From the NCBI RefSeq assembly GCF_015645465.1, contig NZ_JADOEL010000003.1, forward strand, positions 124,001-188,000: a stretch of 64,000 nt of DNA, in the 5' to 3' direction. The stretch comes from Herminiimonas contaminans. Its GTDB lineage: Bacteria; Pseudomonadota; Gammaproteobacteria; Burkholderiales; Burkholderiaceae_D. The notes beneath the pieces were generated by a model. That model ran no database searches and was not told the origin of the DNA. It saw only the letters and a program-made list of their open reading frames with translations. Below are positions 7,348 through 16,902 of this stretch, one piece after another (the first letter of the stretch is position 1; the number at the start of each line of letters is the position of its first letter). The position numbers and the translations under genes were made by a program.

Positions 7348-8811
7348 ATGACTCAACTGCATTTCATCATCCTGGCAGTGCTGGCTGCAGTCATCATCGT
7401 GTTGCAGGTGGTGGTCTTGCTGCGCGCACGCAGCACCGATATCACACCGCAGCTAACGCAATTGCAGAATGAGATTAAAGCGCATCAACAGCAAGGTGCT
7501 GAGCGCATAGAGCGCGAACTGCGCGAGCAAGTGCAGTCGACCGCACAATCGACCCGGCAGGAATTGGGCAATAACTTTACGCAATTTCAGCAAGCGCTGG
7601 CGACCCAGCTGACCAGCGTCGCCACACTGCAAAACAATCAGATCGATTCCTTTGCCCAGCAACTGGCCAAGCTGAACGAAGCCAATGCCCAGCAGCTGGA
7701 GGCGATGCGCCTGGCAATAGGTGCGCAAGCGCAAGCCGGACGCGAAGAACAGGCAACAGCATTGAAAAATTTCGGTGATACGCTGAATCAAACCTTGAGT
7801 ACGCTGACTGAATCGAATGCGCAACGCATGGCTGAGGTGCGTGCGACGCTGGAAGCCAAGATCAAGGACTTGCAAACCGATAACGGCACGCGCCTGGAAG
7901 AGATGCGCAAGACCGTCGATGAGAAGCTGCATGCGACGCTGGAGCAGCGCCTTGGCGAATCCTTCAAGCTGGTTTCGGATCGCCTGGAGAAAGTGCATCA
8001 GGGCCTCGGCGAGATGCAGCAACTGGCGATCGGTGTCGGCGATCTCAAACGCGTGCTGACGAATGTCAAAACCCGCGGTACCTGGGGTGAAGTACAGCTG
8101 GAGATGTTGCTGGAACAGGTGTTAACACCGGATCAGTACGCGAAGAATGTGGAAACCGTTCCGCGTTCCGGTGAGCGTGTCGAGTTCGCGATCAAGTTGC
8201 CAGGTACTGACGATGGACAGACACCGATCTGGATGCCTATCGATGCCAAATTCCCGAAAGAACAATATGAACGCCTGGCGGAAGCTGCTGATCGCGCCGA
8301 TGCAGATGGCGTGTTGCTGGCCGGGCGTGAGCTGGAGCGGGTAGTGCGCTTTGAGGCGAAGAAAATTGCCGAGAAGTATTTGTCGCCGCCATTAACCACA
8401 GACTTTGCGATCCTGTTCTTGCCGACTGAAGGTTTGTACGCAGAAGTCATGCGTCGTCCTGGTCTGGCTGATGATTTGCAACGCACGCATCGCATCAGCA
8501 TCGCTGGCCCATCGACCTTGTCGGCTTTGTTGAATAGCCTGCAAATGGGCTTCCGTACTCTGGCGCTGGAAAAGCGTTCGTCCGAAGTGTGGCAAGTGCT
8601 GGGTGCAGTCAAAACTGAATTCGGCAAATTTGGCGACGTGCTGGCAGCGACCAAGACTACCCTGGAACGTGCGGCGAAGAATATCGAACAAGCTGAAACA
8701 CGCAGCCGTCAAATGACGCGCAAACTCAAATCAGTTGAAGCGTTGCCGAGTGAGGCCGCGCAGCAATTGCTCGGTGTAGACCTGCCTTTGGGTGATCTGC
8801 TGGACGAGTAA
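7348..8811 (+). CDS. rmuC: DNA recombination limiting protein RmuC
   Basis: 487 residues. An N-terminal membrane anchor (about 4-27, IILAVLAAVIIVLQVVVLL) is followed by a long coiled coil rich in Gln, Ala and Glu (about 35-225). The RmuC domain follows at about 230-470, with VLTNVKTRGTWGEVQLEMLLEQ and PIWMPIDAKFPKEQYERL. In E. coli, RmuC limits inversions at short inverted repeats and is thought to be a nuclease-like protein; its domain belongs to the restriction-endonuclease-like fold. Length and domain order are usual for the family. The gene lies 43 bases after the globin gene and ends about 120 bases before the FMN riboswitch. Confidence 0.95.
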   Translation: MTQLHFIILAVLAAVIIVLQVVVLLRARSTDITPQLTQLQNEIKAHQQQGAERIERELREQVQSTAQSTRQELGNNFTQFQQALATQLTSVATLQNNQIDSFAQQLAKLNEANAQQLEAMRLAIGAQAQAGREEQATALKNFGDTLNQTLSTLTESNAQRMAEVRATLEAKIKDLQTDNGTRLEEMRKTVDEKLHATLEQRLGESFKLVSDRLEKVHQGLGEMQQLAIGVGDLKRVLTNVKTRGTWGEVQLEMLLEQVLTPDQYAKNVETVPRSGERVEFAIKLPGTDDGQTPIWMPIDAKFPKEQYERLAEAADRADADGVLLAGRELERVVRFEAKKIAEKYLSPPLTTDFAILFLPTEGLYAEVMRRPGLADDLQRTHRISIAGPSTLSALLNSLQMGFRTLALEKRSSEVWQVLGAVKTEFGKFGDVLAATKTTLERAAKNIEQAETRSRQMTRKLKSVEALPSEAAQQLLGVDLPLGDLLDE

Positions 8812-8932
8812 GAGTAGCAGTGGAATTGCAAATTCGTTGCTCGCCTGCAGCCTTTTTTAAATCATGATAAATTGTCGACATCTGATGCGATGTGTGTGCT
8901 GACGTATTCGCGCATACCTCGCATCAGTTTAA

Positions 8933-9693
<761 letters not shown>

Positions 9694-9736
9694 TGCAGGT
9701 TTTGCTCCCCGAGTAGTTTGGGGAGTTGGAAATGGG

Positions 9737-9769
9737 AATGCCGCTTGGATTTACTAAGCGGCATTTTTT
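9737..9769 (+). terminator. Rho-independent terminator after ribH
   Basis: AATGCCGCTT (9737-9746) pairs perfectly with AAGCGGCATT (9756-9765) and is followed by a T tract. A smaller hairpin (CTCCCC/GGGGAG) precedes it just after the ribH stop. Confidence 0.9.
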
Positions 9770-9867
9770 ATTGGTGGGTTGGTTTTCGTTCGCTTGTTGC
9801 TGATTCTGTTTGCTCTTCGTAGAGAGAAAAGACTCAGCAACATCAACACGCAAACCAGACCAACAAT

Positions 9868-9895
9868 AAAAAAGGGAGCCGAAGCTCCCTTTTTA
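9868..9895 (-). terminator. Bidirectional terminator between ribH and rne
   Basis: A-tract plus GGGAGC (to 9879), loop CGAA, then GCTCCC plus T-tract (9884-9895). The A and T tracts make it usable on both strands; it lies 5 bases past the rne stop codon. Confidence 0.9.
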
Positions 9896-9899
9896 CTTA

Positions 9900-12785
9900 T
9901 TACCGTTTGGTTTCCATCTGGATCAACGGTTCAGTTGATTGCGGTGGAACCGGTTTGCGTTCACGTGGTACACGTGGTGGCGCTACGTATTTGGCGGCTT
10001 CTTCCTGAGCTGCACGCAGCTTTTCAGGGTTGGTGGAAGCCAGTACCAGGCCTGCAGCTTGCAGGACTGCTGCCAGGTTGTCGGTCGACAGTGCGGCTGG
10101 TGCTGCTACTGGAGCTGGAGTAGCAGGTGCCTCTACTGGTGCAGGTGCAACGACTGGAGCCGCAGCAACTGGTGCCGGAGCAGGTTCGATTACGACTGGC
10201 GCAACTTCAACTGCTGGTGCAACCGGTGCAGCTTGCGCAACAACTTCTGCGGCCACTGTTTCTGTTACTGGTGCCGCTACCACTGCCGGAGCAGCTTCAA
10301 CGACTGGTGCCGGTGCTGGAGCAGGGGCAAATACGACTGCCGGAACAACAACTTCACCTTCAACTTTGGCCACTTCCTGCGGTACCACCGGAGCTGCGAT
10401 AGCTGCGGTGAGAGCGCTGACTGGTGCTTCGGTTGCGACAGCTTCGTTGACTACTGCTGACGCGGCTTGCTGTACCTGAACTTGCGGTGCAGTTTCGTCT
10501 TGCGATGCGCTTACGTCTTCTTCGCTACCTTCGTTTTCAGCACCTGCTTCGGTGTTGTCACGATCGCGACGATTACGGTTGCGACCACCGCGGCGGCGAC
10601 GGCGACGTGGTTGTTCTTCGCCTTCAGCGGCTGGAACAGGGATGCCGTTTGCATCCAGTACCACGACTGCTTCAGTTGCTTCGCCGGCTGGAGCCGGGTT
10701 GCGGGTAGGTGCAACGCTGGCAGCAACTGCCGCGCCTTGCAACAATGCCGAATCCTCAGCGACTTCCTTGCGTTCTTCGCGTGGTGGACGCGGTGTGCGT
10801 TCACGGCGGCCTTGTTGACCTTCAGCATTGCCTTCACGTGGTTCACGTGGCTCGCGTGGTTCACGCGGTGGGCGTGGCGGACGGGCTTGTTGGGTTTCTG
10901 CTGCTGGTGCTGCTGGTTTAGCTGTTTCTTCGCGTTCTTCACGATCGCGACCACGACCACCGCGGCTGCGGTTGCGTTGGTTACGGCCACCGTTGGCATT
11001 GCGTTCGCCACGTTCGCGGTTACGTTGCTGTTTGTCTTCTGCTACTGGCTGGGCTGCTGCCGCTTTTGGCTGTTCAGCACCGCCGCCGAGGAAGGCGAAC
11101 AGTTTTTGGAAGAAACCTTTGGATTCAACAGGCGCTGCTTTGGCGGCTTCTGCTGGTTTGCGTTCCACGATAGGGGCTGGTTGATCCGGCGTAATGCCTT
11201 TTACCATGGCTTCCTGGCGTGGCTTGCTTTCTTCTTTTTGACGTTTGCCGTAGCTGATGTCGGTGTCTGCTTCTTCCGTCATCGCGTAGCTGGCTTGTGT
11301 TTCTTCCAGGCGTGGATCGTCGTGCTTGATGCGTTCCAGCTTGTAGTGTGGTGTTTCCAGATGCTTGTTCGGGATCAGGATGACGGAAACGCGGTGACGT
11401 GTTTCGATCTTCAGGATTTCGCCGCGTTTTTCGTTGAGCAGGAAGGCTGCAACGTCGACTGGTGCCTGAACATGGATCGAAGCTGAATTTTCTTTCATTG
11501 CTTCTTCCTGGATGATGCGCAGGACTTGCAATGCGGACGATTCGGTATCGCGGATGTGGCCGGTGCCGTTGCAACGCGGGCAGGTAACATGGCTGCCTTC
11601 GGACAGCGATGGACGCAGACGCTGACGCGACAATTCCATCAGGCCGAAACGCGAGATCTTGCCCATTTGCACGCGTGCACGATCGTAGTGCAGTGCGTCT
11701 TTCAGACGGGTTTCGACTTCACGCTGGTTCTTGGCGTTTTCCATGTCGATGAAGTCGATGACGATAAGGCCACCCAGATCGCGCAAGCGCAATTGACGGG
11801 CAACTTCTTCGGCCGCTTCACAGTTGGTATGGAATGCAGTGGTTTCGATGTCGCTGCCGCGGGTAGCGCGCGCCGAGTTGACGTCGACCGATACCAGCGC
11901 TTCGGTGTGATCGATGACGATGGCGCCGCCGGATGGCAGCGGCACGGTACGCGAGTACGCGGTTTCGATCTGGTGTTCGATCTGGAAGCGGGAGAACAGT
12001 GGCACGTCGTCGCGATAGCGCTTCACACGGTGCACCATGTCTGGCATCACGTGGCTCATGAACTGCTGAGCTTGTTCGTAGATTTCGTCGGTATCGATGA
12101 GGATTTCACCGATATCAGGCTGGAAGTAGTCGCGGATAGCGCGGATGACCAGCGAGGATTCCTGGTAAATCAGGAATGCGCCGCCACCGGATTGACCGGC
12201 GCCTTCAATCGCACGCCACAATTGCATCAGGTAGTTCAAATCCCATTGCAACTCATCGACATTGCGGCCGATACCAGCGGTACGGGCAATCACCGACATG
12301 CCTTGCGGCAAGTCCAGTTTGTCCATGGTTTCGCGCAGTTCCTGGCGATCTTCCCCTTCGACGCGACGCGATACACCGCCACCACGTGGGTTGTTCGGCA
12401 TCAGGACCAGGTAGCGGCCGGCCAGCGAGATGAAGGAGGTGAGTGCAGCGCCTTTATTGCCGCGTTCTTCCTTTTCGACCTGGACCATGATTTCCTGGCC
12501 TTCGCGCAACGCATCTTTAATCGAGGCGTTACGGACATCGACGCCTTCCTTGAAGTAGGTGCGGGCAACTTCCTTGAATGGCAGGAAGCCGTGACGATCT
12601 TCACCGTAGCTGACAAAGCAGGCTTCGAGCGAAGGCTCGATACGGGTGATGACGCCTTTATATATGTTGGACTTGCGTTGTTCGCGTCCGGTTGTTTCGA
12701 TATCGATGTCTATGAGTTTTTGCCCATTGACAATAGCAACACGCAATTCTTCTTGCTGCGTTGCATTAAATAACATGCGTTTCAT
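9900..12785 (-). CDS. rne: Ribonuclease E
   Basis: 961 residues from the ATG at 12785 (MKRMLFNATQQEELRV, the standard RNase E start). The frame runs on upstream to 12929 but that part is leader. The enzyme is the essential endonuclease for mRNA decay and rRNA/tRNA processing and the scaffold of the degradosome. Order: S1 RNA-binding domain (about 36-125), 5'-sensor and DNase I-like catalytic part, with the Mg-binding Asp residues in SVDVNSARATRG (about 300) and IVIDFIDM (about 343). The zinc-link CPRCNGTGHIRD lies at about 402. From about 520 on the tail is disordered and rich in Arg, Pro, Ala, Val and Glu, with RGRGRDREE and RRRRRRGGRNRNRR basic patches for RNA and partner binding. A long leader suggests autoregulation as in E. 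coli. Confidence 0.97.
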   Translation of the reverse strand: MKRMLFNATQQEELRVAIVNGQKLIDIDIETTGREQRKSNIYKGVITRIEPSLEACFVSYGEDRHGFLPFKEVARTYFKEGVDVRNASIKDALREGQEIMVQVEKEERGNKGAALTSFISLAGRYLVLMPNNPRGGGVSRRVEGEDRQELRETMDKLDLPQGMSVIARTAGIGRNVDELQWDLNYLMQLWRAIEGAGQSGGGAFLIYQESSLVIRAIRDYFQPDIGEILIDTDEIYEQAQQFMSHVMPDMVHRVKRYRDDVPLFSRFQIEHQIETAYSRTVPLPSGGAIVIDHTEALVSVDVNSARATRGSDIETTAFHTNCEAAEEVARQLRLRDLGGLIVIDFIDMENAKNQREVETRLKDALHYDRARVQMGKISRFGLMELSRQRLRPSLSEGSHVTCPRCNGTGHIRDTESSALQVLRIIQEEAMKENSASIHVQAPVDVAAFLLNEKRGEILKIETRHRVSVILIPNKHLETPHYKLERIKHDDPRLEETQASYAMTEEADTDISYGKRQKEESKPRQEAMVKGITPDQPAPIVERKPAEAAKAAPVESKGFFQKLFAFLGGGAEQPKAAAAQPVAEDKQQRNRERGERNANGGRNQRNRSRGGRGRDREEREETAKPAAPAAETQQARPPRPPREPREPREPREGNAEGQQGRRERTPRPPREERKEVAEDSALLQGAAVAASVAPTRNPAPAGEATEAVVVLDANGIPVPAAEGEEQPRRRRRRGGRNRNRRDRDNTEAGAENEGSEEDVSASQDETAPQVQVQQAASAVVNEAVATEAPVSALTAAIAAPVVPQEVAKVEGEVVVPAVVFAPAPAPAPVVEAAPAVVAAPVTETVAAEVVAQAAPVAPAVEVAPVVIEPAPAPVAAAPVVAPAPVEAPATPAPVAAPAALSTDNLAAVLQAAGLVLASTNPEKLRAAQEEAAKYVAPPRVPRERKPVPPQSTEPLIQMETKR

Positions 12786-13277
12786 GTAAGTGCTCCGTGG
12801 CTCTAAGGCCGTTTTTTTATGTGCAGTAGCACTACATATAACCGTCGAGGCACAAGTGAATCGCAAGCATGTGTCCTGCGTGAAGCGAATAGTGGCGACA
12901 GCTATGGCTATCGGGAAAATTCGCAGCAAGCTGCAGTTCTACAGTGCGTTTCTATGTGGCATCAACGGCGATATGCGCCATCTACAGCAACAGTACAGGG
13001 ATGTACGCGGGGCAGGAAGGTTTGGGGAGGGAATTGCCTTGGTGTGTGATACTTAGCGCTAATGCGCTGTAGTCACAACGGGGCGCGGATAAAGTGAAGC
13101 GGATGCCGAATGCGCACTTGATCTGCATCGTGCGCGTCGATTGAATCGAGCGCTACAAACACAATCGCGAGTGGTGAGCAAATTGGTTGAGCCATACAGA
13201 GCATGGGCAGAATCGGCAAACAGTTTCAACTTTATCAACCAGCAAGCTTGCCATTAAACGGCGAGCTTGCCGGACTT

Positions 13278-13306
13278 ATCCTAACAATCCAAACATTCTT
13301 GACCAA
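13278..13306 (-). promoter_or_regulatory. Candidate rne promoter
   Basis: On the minus strand TTGGTC (13306-13301), a 17-base spacer and TAGGAT (13283-13278). Transcription would start near 13271, leaving a leader of about 486 nt before the rne ATG. Only a visual match. Confidence 0.4.
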
Positions 13307-13345
13307 CACCCTTACGCGTTATCCGATTACAACAACGGTGCAACC

Positions 13346-13374
13346 TTGACTCGCACAGGGGCGCTGCATACACA
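13346..13374 (+). promoter_or_regulatory. Candidate rluC promoter
   Basis: TTGACT (13346-13351), a 17-base spacer and TACACA (13369-13374). It overlaps the left arm of the 13354-13425 inverted repeat. The -10 box is only moderate. Confidence 0.35.
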
Positions 13375-13425
13375 TCTTTTCCATCGAATTTGCAAATTGG
13401 CGAGGCCGATGGAGACGCCCCTGTG
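13354..13425. repeat. Nested inverted repeat upstream of rluC
   Basis: CACAGGGGCG (13354-13363) is the perfect complement of CGCCCCTGTG (13416-13425). Inside it TCCATCG (13380-13386) pairs with CGATGGA (13407-13413), and between these lies the palindrome AATTTGCAAATT (13387-13398). Could be an RNA leader structure or an operator. Confidence 0.7.
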
Positions 13426-13493
13426 TAGAATGTGCTTTTTATTCTTACACCTGCAATGGCTACTAACCATTGCGAATTGATTATATATTCAAA

Positions 13494-14513
13494 ATGAAGG
13501 ACTTAGCGATATTTTCTGGGAAAGAGGCTCAAACCCGCTCGCCCTCCCGGTCATCACAGGTCCAATCATCCGTTCCGGCTCAAGTTCAGCTTGTTACGAT
13601 CAATGATGAAGACGCCGGACAACGCATAGACAACTTTTTGTTGCGTATTTGTAAAGGCGTGCCGAAAAGCCACATCTATCGCGTTTTGCGCTCCGGAGAG
13701 GTGCGCGTTAACAAAGGTCGCATAGATCAAACCTATCGTTTGGCTGAAGGCGATATCGTCCGCATCCCACCGATCCGGATCGCCGAAAAAGCGCCATCGA
13801 CCGCGCCCGGTGCAGAATTCAAAATCTTGCTTGAAGACAATCATTTGCTGGTGATCGATAAACCGGCCGGTGTTGCCGTGCACGGTGGTTCGGGTGTCAG
13901 CTATGGCGTGATCGAGCAATTGCGGGCAGCACGTCCAGATGCCAAATTCCTGGAATTGGTGCACCGTCTGGATAGGGATACTTCCGGCGTACTGGTCTTG
14001 GCCAAGAAACGCTCGGCGTTGACAAATTTGCATGAGCAAATCCGTGGTGGCGAACCTGACAAGCGTTATCTGGTGCTGGTGCATGGCGACTGGAAGAATG
14101 CGCGCCAGCATGTGCGCTTGCCGCTGCATAAATATACGACGCCGGAAGGTGAGCGTCGGGTACGCGTACAAGCCGATGGTATGGAATCGCATACGGTGTT
14201 CAACCTGATTCAGCGTTACGGCCCGTTTGCCTTGCTGGAAGCAGAATTGAAAACCGGTCGTACGCACCAGATCCGCGTGCATCTGGCATCCAGCGGCTTT
14301 GCGATCGCTGGTGATGATAAATATGGTGATTTCGCGCTGAATCGTGATTTGCAGAAAGCTGATGGCGAACGCGTGCCCTTGAAACGCATGTTTTTGCACG
14401 CACATCAAATTACATTCATCCATCCGGAAACCGGCAAGTCAGTGACGCTGAATGCGCCTTTGCCGCCGGAGTGCGAGCGCTTCCTGAAGAGTTTGAAGAA
14501 GTCCGCTAATTAA
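13494..14513 (+). CDS. rluC: 23S rRNA pseudouridine synthase RluC
   Basis: 339 residues from the ATG at 13494; a TTG eight codons upstream is less likely. It converts specific uridines in 23S rRNA (positions 955, 2504 and 2580 in E. coli) to pseudouridine. An S4 RNA-binding domain at about 45-105 reads DNFLLRICKGVPKSHIYRVL and GEVRVNKGRI. The catalytic domain has the motif HRLDRDTSGVLVLAKK with the nucleophilic Asp at about 163, and LKTGRTHQIRVHL near 265. The N-terminal 35 residues are a variable Ser- and Gln-rich extension. Divergent from rne, an arrangement widely conserved in proteobacteria. It probably leads the rluC-HAD-Rieske-sppA gene string. Confidence 0.94.
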   Translation: MKDLAIFSGKEAQTRSPSRSSQVQSSVPAQVQLVTINDEDAGQRIDNFLLRICKGVPKSHIYRVLRSGEVRVNKGRIDQTYRLAEGDIVRIPPIRIAEKAPSTAPGAEFKILLEDNHLLVIDKPAGVAVHGGSGVSYGVIEQLRAARPDAKFLELVHRLDRDTSGVLVLAKKRSALTNLHEQIRGGEPDKRYLVLVHGDWKNARQHVRLPLHKYTTPEGERRVRVQADGMESHTVFNLIQRYGPFALLEAELKTGRTHQIRVHLASSGFAIAGDDKYGDFALNRDLQKADGERVPLKRMFLHAHQITFIHPETGKSVTLNAPLPPECERFLKSLKKSAN

Positions 14514-14596
14514 TTGATGCGTGCTGGTCGCGAGTCGGTCAGCGCGTCATATCTATTTATATAGTTAAAGGAGCTGGCAGCGCGCTGCCGGGTTAC

Positions 14597-15256
14597 ATGG
14601 CAAGAAAGCAATTTGATCTCATCGTTTTCGATTGGGATGGCACTTTGATGGATAGCACGGCAGTTATCATTAACTGTATACAAGCAGCAGCCAAAGACCT
14701 GGGATTGCCGATTCCGGCAGATCAGGCCGCTGCGCATGTAATCGGACTGAGTTTGCAAAAAGCGATGGAAACAGCATTGCCGGGCATCGATCCTAAATAC
14801 TACCCACGCATGGTCGAGCGCTACCGTTATCACTACCTGAATCAGGATGGTGGTCTGACCTTGTTTAAAGGTGTGCGCGAGATGCTGGAAGATTTGTCGC
14901 AGCAGGGTTACTTCCTGGCAGTGGCGACCGGCAAGAGCCGGGTTGGTTTGAACCGGGCGCTGGATGGTACCAAGTTGCTGTCTTTGTTTGATGCGACACG
15001 CTGCGCTGACGAAACTTTCTCCAAACCGCATCCTGCGATGTTGCAGGAGCTGACGCGTGAGCTGGGGCAGGATATGAAGCGTACGGTGATGATCGGCGAC
15101 ACCACGCACGATTTGTTGCTGGCACAGAATGCAGGTGCCGCTGGCGTGGCCGTGCATTACGGCGCGCATACTCCGGCTGAGCTGACAGCGCTCAATCCAA
15201 TGTATGCAGCAACTTCGGTGGCAGAGCTACACACCTGGCTGAATGAAAACGGATAA
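14597..15256 (+). CDS. HAD-superfamily phosphatase (phosphoglycolate-phosphatase-like)
   Basis: 219 residues. HAD motif I is FDWDGTLMDS (about 11-20), motif II is the Thr in AVATGKSRVGL (about 116), and motifs III and IV are the Lys in FSKPHPAML (about 144) and MIGDTTHDLLLA (about 162). A helical cap between motifs I and II marks it as subfamily IA, like Gph and PpaX. The substrate is a small phosphomonoester, not predictable more exactly. It follows rluC by 83 bases and is 6 bases ahead of the Rieske gene, so it is likely co-transcribed, as commonly seen beside rluC in betaproteobacteria. Confidence 0.93.
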   Translation: MARKQFDLIVFDWDGTLMDSTAVIINCIQAAAKDLGLPIPADQAAAHVIGLSLQKAMETALPGIDPKYYPRMVERYRYHYLNQDGGLTLFKGVREMLEDLSQQGYFLAVATGKSRVGLNRALDGTKLLSLFDATRCADETFSKPHPAMLQELTRELGQDMKRTVMIGDTTHDLLLAQNAGAAGVAVHYGAHTPAELTALNPMYAATSVAELHTWLNENG

Positions 15257-15262
15257 GCAAGA

Positions 15263-15637
15263 TTGACTACTGAGATCCTGATTCCGGTTTGTGACTCGGC
15301 TGCGTTGGAAGACGGCGGCAAGGGCGTGCGTTTCCCGGTGACGGCGGGTGGTGAAGATGCGGGTGCTTTTGTAATTCGCTACAACGGCGTCGCTTATGGT
15401 TACCTGAATCGTTGCGCGCATATTCCGATTGAGCTGGACTGGAATAACGGCGAATTTTTCGAGTCGGAACGACGTTACCTGATCTGTTCCACCCATGGCG
15501 CGGTTTATCTGCCTGAAACCGGGCGTTGTGCTGGTGGTCCATGCCGCGGCGGGCGCTTGCGCGCAATTGTCGTCATCGAAAAGGATAATCAGGTATTCTG
15601 GCAGGCAGACGAATACGTAAGACCCGCGCGCGCATAA
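15263..15637 (+). CDS. Rieske [2Fe-2S] domain protein
   Basis: 124 residues from a TTG at 15263, 6 bases after the previous stop; no in-frame ATG precedes the conserved part, so the TTG start is accepted. The Rieske cluster ligands are present: CAHIPIEL (Cys and His of box I, about residue 47) and CSTHGAVYLPETGRC (Cys and His of box II, about 72), ending in GGPCRGGRL. A single small Rieske domain without a catalytic domain resembles ferredoxin-like electron carriers, such as those of NirD or dioxygenase systems. Its partner is unknown. It lies between a HAD phosphatase and sppA in one direction with short gaps. Confidence 0.9.
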   Translation: MTTEILIPVCDSAALEDGGKGVRFPVTAGGEDAGAFVIRYNGVAYGYLNRCAHIPIELDWNNGEFFESERRYLICSTHGAVYLPETGRCAGGPCRGGRLRAIVVIEKDNQVFWQADEYVRPARA

Positions 15638-15664
15638 GCGGCGCGGAACAAAACACACGACATC

Positions 15665-16669
15665 ATGAGCAACGATAACGACAACCTGAATCAGCCGTCT
15701 GCATGGCAGTCATCCGCGGCCCCTGCGCCGAAGAAGGAAGGCTGGGAACGTGAAGTGCTGGAAAAACTGGCCTTCGCCACGCTCAAGGAGCAGAGGGCGC
15801 GTCGACGTTGGGGCATCTTCTTTAAATTTGTCACGGTGGCGCTGATTGCGTTCGCGCTGTGGATGAGCTTCGGTCCATCGGTCGGCGATATGGAAAACGT
15901 AGGTCCGCATACTGCGCTGATCAAGATCGAAGGCACGATAGAAGCGAAGGGCGCGGGCGATGCAGATACCGTGATTTCCGCTTTGACCAAAGCCTACGCA
16001 GATCCGGGTTCGGTTGGTTTGATTTTGCAAATCAATAGCCCGGGTGGCAGCCCGGTACAGGCGGGCATCATCAATGATGAAATCACGCGCCTGCGCAAAA
16101 AGTATCCGCAAAAACCTTTGTATGTCGTCGTCAATGAAATGTGTGCGTCCGGTGGTTATTACATCGCGGCTGCAGCTGATCGCATCTATGTTAACAAGGC
16201 GAGCATCGTCGGTTCTATCGGTGTGTTGATGGATGGCTTTGGCTTTACCGGCACGATGGAAAAGCTGGGCGTTGAACGACGCATGCTGACCGCTGGTAAT
16301 AACAAAGGCTTTATGGATCCGTTCAGCCCGCAAACCGAAACGCAAAAGCATTACGCGCAAGAGATGCTGAATGAAATCCACGAGCAGTTCATAGACGTGG
16401 TGCGTAAAGGACGCGGCAAGCGCCTGAAAGATACGCCTGAAATTTTCTCTGGCCTGGTCTGGACTGGTGCCAAATCGGTGGAACTAGGTTTGGCCGATGG
16501 CTTTGGTACGGTTGAAAGCGTCGCGCGCGATGAATTCAAGTCGACGAATATTGTTGATTACACGCAGCGTGAAGGTTTGTCTGATCGTGTATTGCGCAAG
16601 TTTGGTGCGGCAGCAGGTGCATCTGCTATGAAAGCCATTACCGAACAAGCAGTTCCTACGCTGAAGTAA
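15665..16669 (+). CDS. sppA: Signal peptide peptidase SppA (S49 family)
   Basis: 334 residues. A cytoplasmic N-terminus (about 1-50) is followed by one membrane helix (about 54-74, IFFKFVTVALIAFALWMSFG) and a periplasmic protease domain. Visible motifs are ILQINSPGGSPVQAG (about 120), the Ser nucleophile in MCASGGYYIAAAAD (about 162), GSIGVLMDGFG, and a Lys in GNNKGFMDPF (about 216), which fits the Ser/Lys dyad of bacterial SppA. Half the length of E. coli SppA, matching the single-repeat Bacillus-type enzyme. The role is clearance of cleaved signal peptides from the membrane. Last gene of the rluC string. Confidence 0.93.
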   Translation: MSNDNDNLNQPSAWQSSAAPAPKKEGWEREVLEKLAFATLKEQRARRRWGIFFKFVTVALIAFALWMSFGPSVGDMENVGPHTALIKIEGTIEAKGAGDADTVISALTKAYADPGSVGLILQINSPGGSPVQAGIINDEITRLRKKYPQKPLYVVVNEMCASGGYYIAAAADRIYVNKASIVGSIGVLMDGFGFTGTMEKLGVERRMLTAGNNKGFMDPFSPQTETQKHYAQEMLNEIHEQFIDVVRKGRGKRLKDTPEIFSGLVWTGAKSVELGLADGFGTVESVARDEFKSTNIVDYTQREGLSDRVLRKFGAAAGASAMKAITEQAVPTLK

Positions 16670-16731
16670 TTCGCTCGAAAAGCCACATTGCGGTGTTGCA
16701 TTAATGCGGCGACGCAAGAATGTAACCGAGC

Positions 16732-16759
16732 TTGAAATCTGTTTGCGCTTGTCTATATT
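16732..16759 (+). promoter_or_regulatory. Promoter of the small transcript after sppA
   Basis: TTGAAA (16732-16737), a 16-base spacer and TATATT (16754-16759), 63 bases past the sppA stop. Expected start near 16766. It reads toward a 23-codon frame and a strong terminator with no other gene ahead. Confidence 0.55.
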
Positions 16760-16790
16760 GGTAGTGCGCTATCAGCATCTGGAGATGTGA

Positions 16791-16862
16791 ATGCAACAAC
16801 GTCTGCAACTGCTAAGGGGCATCCGCTCGCATTTCGGTAGCGTGTCTATGCTGGAAAAATGA
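16791..16862 (+). CDS. Possible 23-residue small protein
   Basis: ATG at 16791 preceded by GGAG at 16781-16784 with a 6-base gap; stop TGA at 16860-16862. The peptide starts MQQRLQLLRGIRSHF and ends SMLEK. It is basic and could form an amphipathic helix. No membrane segment and no run of one amino acid typical of attenuator leaders. No downstream gene exists on this strand for 1.5 kb, so it would not be a leader peptide. The ribosome binding site and the dedicated promoter and terminator are the only support. Confidence 0.4.
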   Translation: MQQRLQLLRGIRSHFGSVSMLEK

Positions 16863-16902
16863 AGGTCTTCGACCTCTCCTAATGTCTCCTACGGAGACAG
16901 GC

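Larger units (their letters stand above)
12786..13493. other. Long rne/rluC divergent intergenic region, probable rne leader
   Basis: 708 bases without a credible gene; small frames inside (for example 13187-13480) lack ribosome binding sites and cover regulatory sequence. It holds a minus-strand promoter candidate at 13278-13306 giving an rne leader of about 490 nt, and a hairpin at 13046-13076 in that leader (AGCGC-TAAT-GCGCT core, extended by GTGA/TCAC). A plus-strand promoter candidate for rluC lies at 13346-13374, and a nested inverted repeat at 13354-13425. In E. coli the rne leader carries hairpins through which RNase E shortens its own message; the same logic is inferred here. Confidence 0.55.

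Noticed and set aside
11526-12773. 415-codon plus-strand open frame opposite rne
   Set aside because: Antisense to the conserved catalytic domain of RNase E; long antisense frames arise from its codon usage. The same holds for the low-complexity frames at 10030-11486.
13187-13480. 97-codon plus-strand frame upstream of rluC
   Set aside because: No ribosome binding site, composition unlike the genes, and it covers inverted repeats and promoter candidates.
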